From: Synergistaceae bacterium
GTDB lineage: Bacteria > Synergistota > Synergistia > Synergistales > Aminobacteriaceae
Length of the DNA stretch: 45,649 nucleotides
Direction: 5' to 3'
NCBI GenBank assembly: GCA_017455085.1
Contig: JAFTBT010000042.1
Coordinates: 1-45,649, forward strand
This document shows, piece by piece, positions 39,183-45,649 of this stretch. Within the stretch, counting starts at the first letter, position 1; each line of letters starts with the position of its first letter. The notes beneath the pieces are model-generated. The model was not told where the DNA came from, did not search any database, and saw only the letters and a program-made list of their open reading frames with translations. The position numbers and the translations under genes are program-made.

Positions 39183-40352
39183 TTACTTCACTGCTTTCTG
39201 AGTCAGAGTCGCCCAGTCGAGATTGTCCCAGTCAGGTTCTGCGGGAGCGTTCGCGTTGTCAGCCCAGTAGAAGCCCAGATTGGTCATGATGTTAGTCCAC
39301 TGTGATGAGTGCGCCCCGACATACTCGGCATACGTCATGTCAGTGCCGGGAACTTTCGTGAGTGAGCAGTTCTTGATGGCGTAGATCGGCGGAACAGAGT
39401 CCACTGCGTCAGAGTTGCACGGGTAAGAGTCGAACTCTTCGCTCCATTCGCGCTGGACTTCAGCACTTCCGAACCATTCGGCGAACTTCCTGACGTGTTC
39501 GGTGTCTGCGGCTGAACGTTTCTCGTTGTAGAGTATGCCGATATACTCCGCGATGTAGTAAGTGCCGTCGTCGATGTCTACGAGTGCCCAGTTTTCCGGC
39601 TCTATAGTTCCGGTTAATGGAGTCTTTGAGGACTGTGCAGCTGCGTCAATATTCCCGTACAGTGACGACGAGTAGAACGTGCTGACCTGAACGTCTCCCC
39701 TGTTGAGCGGGTCAAAGCCGTATGAGTCTCCGGTGTAGAGTCCATCTGCGCAGTACTTCCAGAGAGTTTTCCAGCCCTCTACAGAAATTCCGCCTGCTGG
39801 TGATTTGGGATCGGTGAAGGCGTAGAGCATGGCGTTGTTGATGTTCATGTTGGTAGTGCCGCCGACTCTGCCCTGCCTGTACCATTTGTAGCCTGAGTTT
39901 ACGAGATCTGCCCAGTGCTTGAAGTGTAGCTCTTTGCCGTTAGTGCCGAGAGAGTCCTTCCTGTAGAGCATGAGTATGTTCTGAATCACGAGGCCGTATG
40001 CTTTTCCGGGATACTTGTACTCACCGACTTTGTCAGCCCATGAGGGGGTCCAGTCCAGCACACGAATATTCTCGTAGCCGCCATTGACGAGCTGAGACCA
40101 GCGGACTTCGTTCAGGCCGAAAATCACATCACCGTCTTTGTTTTCGTTAGCGAGCTGTATTGCGCTGGTGTCGCCTTTGTAGACGGTGGAGTCGTCCATG
40201 TTGATGGTGAAGCCCTGAGCTTTTGCGGCATTCTTGAGCCATGTGACTCTTTCGGAAGAGTTGGAGTTGGAGTAGATCCGGATAACGTAGTCTGATGCAC
40301 AAGCACATGATGCCAGACTGAGGAGCAGTAGTGTACATAAAAGTTTCTTCAT
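39183..40352 (-). CDS. Exported ABC-type solute-binding protein
   Basis: 389 residues. The signal peptide MKKLLCTLLLLSLASCACA contains a lipobox-like LASC and an AxA-like site. The mature part opens YVIRIYSNSNSSERVTWLKNAAKAQGF, as in iron/thiamine/2-aminoethylphosphonate-type binding proteins (YSGRxxER-like start), and continues with GDVIFGLNEVRWSQLV and GLVIQNILMLYRKDSL. The C-terminal half has EYIGILYNEKRSAADTEHVRKFAEWFGS. No permease or ATPase gene is next to it; it leads into rlmB instead. Specific substrate cannot be read. Confidence 0.85.
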   Translation of the reverse strand: MKKLLCTLLLLSLASCACASDYVIRIYSNSNSSERVTWLKNAAKAQGFTINMDDSTVYKGDTSAIQLANENKDGDVIFGLNEVRWSQLVNGGYENIRVLDWTPSWADKVGEYKYPGKAYGLVIQNILMLYRKDSLGTNGKELHFKHWADLVNSGYKWYRQGRVGGTTNMNINNAMLYAFTDPKSPAGGISVEGWKTLWKYCADGLYTGDSYGFDPLNRGDVQVSTFYSSSLYGNIDAAAQSSKTPLTGTIEPENWALVDIDDGTYYIAEYIGILYNEKRSAADTEHVRKFAEWFGSAEVQREWSEEFDSYPCNSDAVDSVPPIYAIKNCSLTKVPGTDMTYAEYVGAHSSQWTNIMTNLGFYWADNANAPAEPDWDNLDWATLTQKAVK

Positions 40353-40415
40353 GAGAAAAGCCCTCCTGTATGAAATAGAATAATGGATAGTAATAATTAT
40401 ACACTTGCTGCTGAT

Positions 40416-40523
40416 GAAAGAATGATGTGTGTGAGATAAGCTGTGATGTATTTGCTAGAAACGGTGATGTGTTTACGAGAAACGCTGATGTGTGTGAGAG
40501 AAACGGTGATGTGTTTGCTAGAA
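40416..40523. repeat. 21-bp minisatellite, about five copies, upstream of the binding-protein gene
   Basis: Four units ACGGTGATGTGTTTACGAGAA, each 21 bp with few changes, plus one degenerate leading copy. They lie about 65-170 bases before the start at 40352. A TATAAT lies closer to the gene (about 40395-40400 minus). The rest of the gap 40524-40715 holds no gene that I can see. Confidence 0.88.
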
Positions 40524-40715
40524 TCAGTAAATTTTGTGTGTGAGTATATACGTAAAAGTTGATGAGTACTTTACAGAATTATGTCAACCCATTTTACAAA
40601 GCAGTATTTGCCTGTGTGTTATGAATGTTGTTTGAGAAATGTGAAGAGTGATAACTTACGCTGAGATTATACCATGAAACGATGCATGTTTTCGCTGATA
40701 CAGATACGTCTGACA

Positions 40716-40746
40716 ACAAAATCCCCTCCCGTTTTCGCAGGAGGGC
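40716..40746 (-). terminator. Terminator of the metK-flavodiiron transcript
   Basis: Minus strand CCCTCCTGCG / GGGAGGGG stem, followed by ATTTTGTTG, about 37 bases after the flavodiiron protein stop. Confidence 0.85.
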
Positions 40747-40782
40747 TTACTCTTCGTCAATAGCTGCTATTTTCCTGACACT

Positions 40783-42267
40783 CTACGCCTGCTTGAACAG
40801 GTTCGCTCCTACGCCGCATATCGGGCACTTGTAGTCCTCTGGCACCTTCTCGCCCTCGTACACATACCCGCACACCGTACACACCCACTTCTTCGGTGCT
40901 GGAGGCTCTGCCTTCGCCGTGACCGCTGCTTTCCCCTGCACAGACGCCGCCACCGCTCCAGCAAGTTCCTCCAGTGCCGCAGAATCTTTCGCTGACGGGG
41001 ACGACATAATCGTTACTGTTTTCCCCACAAAGCTGCAGCTCTGCAACCCCTGCACAATATTCTTCATGAGCTTTCCGGACATAGGCGACCAGCTCCCGTT
41101 CTCGATAAACGCAAAGAATCTGTTCTGCAGGTTATGCGCTTCCAGGTCAAGCAGAAAATTCTTCATCGGCGTGAATATCCCCATGTTGTAGGTGATTGAC
41201 GCTAACACTATATGACTGCACCGGAACGCCTCAGCAATAAGCTCGCTCACGTGAGTCTTCGAGACATCATACACAGCTACGTCAGCAATCCCGCTCTGTG
41301 AGATTCTCGCCGCAACAGCATTCGCCGCACTCTCCGTCCCGCCGTACACAGACCCGTACACCACCATAACGGCCTTTTCTTCGGGTGTATAGCTGCTCCA
41401 CAGGTTATACTTGTCCAGAATCCAGCCCAGATCTTTGCGCCACACAGGCCCATGCGTCGGGCAGAGCATCTTGATGTTCACGCTAGCTGCTTTCTTCAGG
41501 ACAGCCTGCACCTGAGGGCCATACTTCCCGACAATGTTGCAGTAGTATCTTCTTGCGTCAGGCAGCCAGTCATTCGGAAAATCCACCTCGTCCGCGAACA
41601 GATTCCCATTCAGCGCACCAAAGCTCCCGAACGCATCCGCAGAGAACAATGCTCCAGAAACGTCATCATACGTCACCATAACTTCCGGCCAATGTACCAT
41701 CGGAGCAGTCACGAACGTAAAAGTATGCTTGCCGGTCTTGAGGGTATCGCCTTCACCGACAAGAATCGAACGCCCGGAAATGTCGCACGCAAAAAACTGG
41801 TTCAGTATAGTAGCTGCTGCCTTTGTGCATACGACTTTGGCATTCGGGTAGCGCACCAAGACTTCGGAGATCGCCGAGCTGTGGTCTGGCTCCATGTGAT
41901 TCACGATGAGGTAGTCCAGATCCCTGCCGTCAAGTACTGCCGTGAGATTCTCGAAGAACTGCCCAGTGACGGAACGGTCTACTGTGTCGACGAGTACAGT
42001 TTTTGTGTCGAGAATCACGTACGAGTTATAGGCCACGCCTCGCGGAATCGGGTACACGTTCTCAAAGAGCTGAATGCGTCTGTCGCTCACTCCGACATAC
42101 ACGATATCATCCGTAACTTCACGGCAGCTCCCTATGCCTGCGAATTTCTTCTTGCCCTCAAAAGCCGGTGCGGACTCTGCTGCGAACGCCGGGACGCTCC
42201 CGATAACGCTTGCTGCTGCTAAACCTGCTGCACCTACCTTCAGGAAATCCCTTCTTGTTAGTTCCAT
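40783..42267 (-). CDS. Tat-targeted flavodiiron protein with fused rubredoxin-like domain
   Basis: Reduces O2 (or NO) to water, protecting anaerobes. From ATG 42267 (GGGGAGA upstream) it is 494 residues. Residues 1-30 are a twin-arginine signal (ELTRRDFLKVGAAGLAAASV, ending PAFAA). The diiron beta-lactamase-like domain follows, with ligands HMEPDH (His124, Glu126, Asp128, His129), MVHWPEV and CPTHGP. A flavodoxin domain (VYGSVYGGTESAA FMN loop) covers about 305-440. The last 36 residues are a short rubredoxin of the rubrerythrin type (WVCTVCGYVYEGE, YKCPICG). Family members are usually cytoplasmic; export by Tat would place it outside. It is the second gene after metK (40-base gap). Confidence 0.9.
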   Translation of the reverse strand: MELTRRDFLKVGAAGLAAASVIGSVPAFAAESAPAFEGKKKFAGIGSCREVTDDIVYVGVSDRRIQLFENVYPIPRGVAYNSYVILDTKTVLVDTVDRSVTGQFFENLTAVLDGRDLDYLIVNHMEPDHSSAISEVLVRYPNAKVVCTKAAATILNQFFACDISGRSILVGEGDTLKTGKHTFTFVTAPMVHWPEVMVTYDDVSGALFSADAFGSFGALNGNLFADEVDFPNDWLPDARRYYCNIVGKYGPQVQAVLKKAASVNIKMLCPTHGPVWRKDLGWILDKYNLWSSYTPEEKAVMVVYGSVYGGTESAANAVAARISQSGIADVAVYDVSKTHVSELIAEAFRCSHIVLASITYNMGIFTPMKNFLLDLEAHNLQNRFFAFIENGSWSPMSGKLMKNIVQGLQSCSFVGKTVTIMSSPSAKDSAALEELAGAVAASVQGKAAVTAKAEPPAPKKWVCTVCGYVYEGEKVPEDYKCPICGVGANLFKQA

Positions 42268-42306
42268 AGCTACATCTCCCCTCAATATTAGTGTGTTGCT
42301 TTATCG

Positions 42307-43506
42307 CTAAATGCCTGCTGCTCTACGTAATGCCTCTACTCTGTCGGTCTTCTCCCATCCCGGCAAAACAGGCAAGTCGATTCTTCCCATATGCCCATAC
42401 GCTGCAAGAGCCTTATACTGCGGTTTACGAAGCTCCAAGTCCCGGATAATTGCTGCCGGCCTGAAGTCGAAGCACTCACGCAAAACCTGAGCTATCTTCT
42501 CCTCGCTGACCTTTGCAGTCCCGAAGGTGTTCACGTTCAGGGAGACGGGTTCAGCAACTCCGATAGCATACGCAACCTGAATCTGGCACTCATCAGCCAG
42601 CCCAGCCGCAACTATATTCTTTGCAGCATAGCGGGTCATGTACGCGCCTGACCTGTCAACTTTCGTGGGGTCTTTTCCGGAGAAAGCTCCGCCGCCATGT
42701 GGCACCCATCCGCCATAAGTGTCAACGATGATTTTCCGTCCGGTGAGTCCGGAGTCAGCCGCGGGGCCTCCCTTCACGAATCTGCCTGTGGGGTTCACGA
42801 AAATTCTCGTCTTCCCGTCAATAAGCTCCACCGGAATTACGGGCTTGATCACGTGCGCAATCATGTCCTCGCGAATCTGCTCAAGGCTCACAGAAGGGTC
42901 GTGCTGTGTCGACACAACGATAGTGTCTGCGTGTACGGCTTTCCTGTTTTCGTAGCGCAGAGATACCTGAGTTTTCCCGTCAGGCCTCAAATACGAGAGA
43001 GTCCCATCCTTGCGGAGCTTGGCGAGCTGCCTTGAGAGAGCATGTGATAACGCTATGGGCATGGGCATAAATTCTTTGGTCTCGTTCGTGGCGTAACCGA
43101 ACATCATTCCCTGATCGCCTGCACCGATTTTTGCGATGTCGCTGTCGGCCAAGTTGCTACCTCTGACCTCGATAGCATCATCTACACCCTGAGCAATGTC
43201 TCCTGACTGTTCGTCAAGTGCTGTGAACACCGCGCAAGAGTTCCCGTCGAAGCCATAGTCTGCACTGGTGTAGCCGATGCCGTTGATGGTCTCGCGGGCG
43301 ATTTTCTGGATGTCGACCACGGCTTTGGTGGTGATTTCTCCTGCGATGACTGCAAAACCTGTAGACACGAGGACTTCACAGGCTACTCGGCTCATGGGGT
43401 CCTGCTCAAGCAGAGCGTCAAGCACAGAATCCGAGATCTGGTCTGCGACTTTATCGGGGTGTCCTTCGGTAACGGACTCTGACGAAAAAATGAAGTTGTC
43501 TGACAT
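42307..43506 (-). CDS. metK: S-adenosylmethionine synthetase
   Basis: Makes S-adenosylmethionine from methionine and ATP. 399 residues from ATG 43506, which has AGGAGG eight bases upstream; the frame stays open 34 codons further, but that part is riboswitch leader. Signatures: [20 protein letters not shown] at the N-terminus, [12 protein letters not shown] (ATP-binding hexapeptide region), and [20 protein letters not shown] (second signature). Regulated by the SAM-I riboswitch in its leader. Probably co-transcribed with the flavodiiron gene. Confidence 0.98.
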   Translation of the reverse strand: MSDNFIFSSESVTEGHPDKVADQISDSVLDALLEQDPMSRVACEVLVSTGFAVIAGEITTKAVVDIQKIARETINGIGYTSADYGFDGNSCAVFTALDEQSGDIAQGVDDAIEVRGSNLADSDIAKIGAGDQGMMFGYATNETKEFMPMPIALSHALSRQLAKLRKDGTLSYLRPDGKTQVSLRYENRKAVHADTIVVSTQHDPSVSLEQIREDMIAHVIKPVIPVELIDGKTRIFVNPTGRFVKGGPAADSGLTGRKIIVDTYGGWVPHGGGAFSGKDPTKVDRSGAYMTRYAAKNIVAAGLADECQIQVAYAIGVAEPVSLNVNTFGTAKVSEEKIAQVLRECFDFRPAAIIRDLELRKPQYKALAAYGHMGRIDLPVLPGWEKTDRVEALRRAAGI

Positions 43507-43540
43507 GAATAAAATTCCTCCTGTTTTCGTGAATATACAC

Positions 43541-43703
43541 AAAAAAATACACTCCCTGAATGATTCCAGAGAGTGCATCATGAATTGCTGTAATCTCTCT
43601 CTCATCATCCAGCTATTACTACGCTGCCGATATTGGCACCTGATTTGAACAAGTTGCCGGGCTTCACAGGGTCGGTCCCTCCACCTCTCTCGATAAGAGC
43701 TAA
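43541..43703 (-). promoter_or_regulatory. SAM-I (S-box) riboswitch with terminator, controlling metK
   Basis: On the minus strand the aptamer reads CTCTTATCGAGAGAGGTGGA, GGGACCGACCCTGTGAAGCC, CGGCAAC and GGTGCCAATATC, matching the SAM-I core (GAGGGA, GACCCTGTGAAGCC, CGGCAAC, GGTGCCAA). P1 closes by CTCTTATC with GATGAGAG at 43594-43605. The expression platform is a terminator at 43541-43580 (CACTCTCTGGAA..CATTCAGGGAGTG then TATTTTTTT). Binding of SAM would favour the terminator, shutting metK off when SAM is plentiful. Confidence 0.93.
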
Positions 43704-43722
43704 GTTGTGTTGTTAGTATGTG

Positions 43723-44334
43723 CTACTTTGAGTACAACTCGACTGCCAGAATTTCGTTCACCTCGATGGGTAATTCTTCGCGCATGGGTTCGCGGATGAG
43801 CTTTGCGGAAAAATGCTCTTTGTCCTTTTCGACATAGGGGACATTGAACGACACAAAGCCGTTGAAATTCGTCTCTACTAAAGGATTTGTGCGAGTTTTT
43901 TCCTTGAGGCTGATGGTGTCATTGACTTTTACGCCGAACGAAGGAATATCGACCTTGCTGCCGTTCACCAGAATATGCCCATGAGAGACGAGCTGACGAG
44001 CCTGCCTGATTGAGCGGGCGAAACCGATCCTGTAGACGAGATTGTCGAGTCTGCACTCAAGTGCACGGAGCAGGGCTGTACCAGTGGTGTCGTTGCTTTT
44101 CTTAGCGAGGTCGAAATAGCGGGCGAACTGACGCTCAAAGATTCCGTAGTATGCTTTGATTTTCTGTTTCTCCATGAGCTGGAGGGCATACTGAGAAACT
44201 TTCTGGCCTGTACGTGCGGCACTGGCTGCGGCATTTTTCTTGATGTCTGAACGTTTTAGAGCCTTAGGGTGTCCGCAAACATTTACCCCCAGATGGCGGC
44301 AGAGTTTGAATCTAGGTTCTCTTCTAGTTGCCAA
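43723..44334 (-). CDS. rpsD: 30S ribosomal protein S4
   Basis: Binds 16S rRNA early in small-subunit assembly and contacts mRNA at the entry site. 203 residues, normal length. N-terminal [23 protein letters not shown], then S4 domain [29 protein letters not shown], ending [10 protein letters not shown]. The N-terminal zinc-site cysteines of some orthologues are partly missing (two Cys seen). It stands alone, outside a ribosomal operon, with the metK riboswitch just downstream. Confidence 0.97.
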   Translation of the reverse strand: MATRREPRFKLCRHLGVNVCGHPKALKRSDIKKNAAASAARTGQKVSQYALQLMEKQKIKAYYGIFERQFARYFDLAKKSNDTTGTALLRALECRLDNLVYRIGFARSIRQARQLVSHGHILVNGSKVDIPSFGVKVNDTISLKEKTRTNPLVETNFNGFVSFNVPYVEKDKEHFSAKLIREPMREELPIEVNEILAVELYSK

Positions 44335-44418
44335 TTTGTTAATCTCTCCTTAAACGATAACTGTGGATAATATATGTTGGAGTTTAGCACCCGCCCTGTG
44401 AATTGTAAAGTTTTATTC

Positions 44419-45240
44419 TTATTGTGCTTTCTTAAGGACTATTTCATTCTGTGTTTCAGATATTACTCCGCTCATGTCCATTTTGCTCCAGTATGTCCAT
44501 CTGAGAGTCGAAGAGTCTTCAAGCGTCAGAGTATATTCATAATCCATAACACGCTGAGTATTTCCTGTGTACTTAGCAAAACTTTCGCCTGTCTCCTGAT
44601 ATGTTGCATTGCCTATATAGTCATACGCGAGTCCTCCTGAAAATATCATAGACTGTGCCGGCTGATTGGGATTGTCAGCATTAACGCAGTCAAGCATTAC
44701 ATCACCAGTTCCCGCGTGAGTGCTTTCTACAATCAAGTCATTACCTGAGAGCGTAACGCAATATGCCCCTTCGTAAGTTCCTCCCCAAGTATTTCTAGAG
44801 ACTTCTACACCGATTTTGCCGATTCTTCCGGGAACATATGTATAGCGGCTTGTTGTGGTACGTCCTGAGATGGTTGTTGTCGTAACTCCATGCCCTGAGA
44901 CAATCTCCCACGTTCCGCTGATATTTACAGGGGAATCACTTCCGTTGTTAGAGTCCTGATTCTGGTTATTAGTGTCCGGATTTGTTGGTGTATCTGGATT
45001 TTGATTTTGATTCTGATTCTGGTTCTGGTTAGTGCTGCCGTTATTACCGTTATAGTTGTTGTTATTCTGGTTATCCGCTACAGGGTTAGGAGGTGTGTCC
45101 CATCCCGGAAGATTATCACTTTGCGAAGTATTTCCGCTTCCTCCTCCGCTGCCTCCGCCTCCTCCGCACCCAAACGACACAAACACCATAAGCATAACCG
45201 CTAATGTAGGCAAATATAGACATTTCTTAGTCATGAACAT
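44419..45240 (-). CDS. Lipoprotein with Gly- and Asn/Gln-rich low-complexity linker
   Basis: 273 residues. The signal peptide ends FVSFGC with a lipobox-like Cys, followed by GGGGSGGGSG. Residues about 45-100 are an Asn/Gln/Pro-rich linker (NQNQNQNQNQNPDTPTNPDT), encoded by a CAGAAT/CAAAAT microsatellite near 44985-45035. The rest is a beta-rich domain starting VNISGTWEIVSGHGV and ending SGVISETQNEIVLKKAQ, like lipocalin-type or calycin-like folds that begin GxW. Start ATG 45240 or 45234, after AAGGAG. No function is recognised. A surface-exposed anchor with a flexible stalk is a reasonable reading. Confidence 0.82.
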   Translation of the reverse strand: MFMTKKCLYLPTLAVMLMVFVSFGCGGGGGSGGGSGNTSQSDNLPGWDTPPNPVADNQNNNNYNGNNGSTNQNQNQNQNQNPDTPTNPDTNNQNQDSNNGSDSPVNISGTWEIVSGHGVTTTTISGRTTTSRYTYVPGRIGKIGVEVSRNTWGGTYEGAYCVTLSGNDLIVESTHAGTGDVMLDCVNADNPNQPAQSMIFSGGLAYDYIGNATYQETGESFAKYTGNTQRVMDYEYTLTLEDSSTLRWTYWSKMDMSGVISETQNEIVLKKAQ

Positions 45241-45315
45241 AAATCATACACTCCTTCAGAAATCTTTTCAGCAAAAATATATACGCACGACCGCTTTTAA
45301 CTCCCTTCACTATGC

Positions 45316-45411
45316 TATAATACACATAAGCAGAAGATGACCAACTAACCACTGGCCGTGCGAAGTACTACTTTCCTACAGGCAGTATTTTAGCATAAAC
45401 CTTCTGCTTTT
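45316..45411 (+). ncRNA. Candidate small RNA with promoter and closing stem
   Basis: TATAAT at 45316-45321 is followed by an ~83-base stretch (45329-45411) framed by AGCAGAAG and CTTCTGCT, which pair perfectly, and ending in TTTT. Inside is a second hairpin (AAGTA / TACTT with GCC and GGC flanks). No ORF fits. It matches no family I recognise. The -35 region is weak, and the reverse orientation has no T run. Confidence 0.45.
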
Positions 45412-45467
45412 AACATTCCCCCATATTGCTCACACATTGCCTCCACAAGAATCACATATTTCTGCAC

Positions 45468-45500
45468 AAAAAACAGACCTCACATTTCTGCGAGGCCTGC
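45468..45500 (-). terminator. Terminator of the gene at the right edge
   Basis: Minus strand CAGGCCTC pairs with GAGGTCTG, then TTTTTTGTG, 38 bases past the stop at 45538. Confidence 0.8.
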
Positions 45501-45537
45501 CAAAAATCAAAATCTACTGCCTGAACGCGAATACTAC

Positions 45538-45649
45538 TATTCCTCGTCCATACCTTCCTCGTAGAATTCCCCAAACAGTGCCTGCAATGACGGCAGATCC
45601 TCCATGATCGGACGCGCTACCCACGTCGTGTTCATGTAGTGCTTCAGGG
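45538..45649 (-). CDS. 3' end of an unidentified gene
   Basis: The minus frame from the right edge ends in TAG at 45538 with a C-terminus LKHYMNTTWVARPIMEDLPS and FGEFYEEGMDEE. Only 36 codons are visible, too few to name. It is supported by the terminator that follows and by an acidic, protein-like end. Confidence 0.55.

Noticed and set aside
40663..40700. CTGAGATTATACC stretch resembling a TPP riboswitch core
   Set aside because: The GGGGTGC stem and the second conserved arm (CTGATCTGG..GCGTAGGGA) are absent.
43507..43608. N-terminal extension of MetK
   Set aside because: It translates the riboswitch expression platform; the family start and ribosome site are at 43506.

Overview
The window comes from a member of the Synergistota. 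The clearest marker is the C-terminus of the large broken surface protein at 12183-16350: a Ser/Gly-Gly-Cys motif, a hydrophobic stretch and a basic end, as in the Synergist-CTERM sorting domain. An orphan TAXI-type binding protein, several exported binding proteins and anaerobe-type oxygen defence (a flavodiiron protein) fit a host-associated or anaerobic lifestyle. No rRNA, tRNA, CRISPR array, insertion sequence or prophage was recognised.

Layout. 1-5809 (minus): a P-type Ca2+ ATPase cut by the window edge, then an overlapping operon uvrC - Dam-like methyltransferase - restriction endonuclease. 6033-9077: TAXI binding protein, a CcdA/DsbD-like membrane protein with a duplicated leader ORF, and a frameshifted FkbM methyltransferase holding a G10 tract. 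9245-12028 (minus): a SUMF1-flavodoxin fusion and an ABM-CMD fusion, both exported. 12183-16350: the Synergist-CTERM pseudogene. 16529-18642: groES-groEL with a CIRCE operator. 18676-23878 (minus): alpha-1,2-fucosyltransferase-like gene preceded by a pentanucleotide repeat, two paralogous (apparently permuted) binding proteins, flavodoxin and Fe-alcohol dehydrogenase. 24063-29439 (plus): a three-gene Hsp70 / AAA+ / J-like cassette with two of three genes broken. 29583-35854: MATE exporter, cupin, Wzx-like flippase, clpB. 36400-36853: decayed toxin-antitoxin pair. 36904-40352 (minus): gltX (frameshifted), rlmB, binding protein. 40783-44334 (minus): rpsD, a SAM-I riboswitch, metK and a Tat-targeted flavodiiron protein. 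44419-45649: a lipoprotein, a candidate small RNA and the 3' end of one more gene.

Two themes cut across the window. First, short tandem duplications sit at gene edges: the start of the ccdA-like gene, the ends of the MATE and rlmB genes, and promoter regions with units near 39-42 bp. Second, several accessory genes each carry both a nonsense codon and an indel (surface protein, Hsp70, J-like protein, toxin), which looks like real decay, while housekeeping genes are intact apart from one G-run deletion in gltX that could be a sequencing error.

Functionally, the genes cover proteostasis (GroESL, ClpB, the Hsp70 cassette), DNA repair and modification, cell-surface glycan building, solute capture, and redox/oxygen stress. 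All functions are read from sequence motifs by eye; no database search was run.
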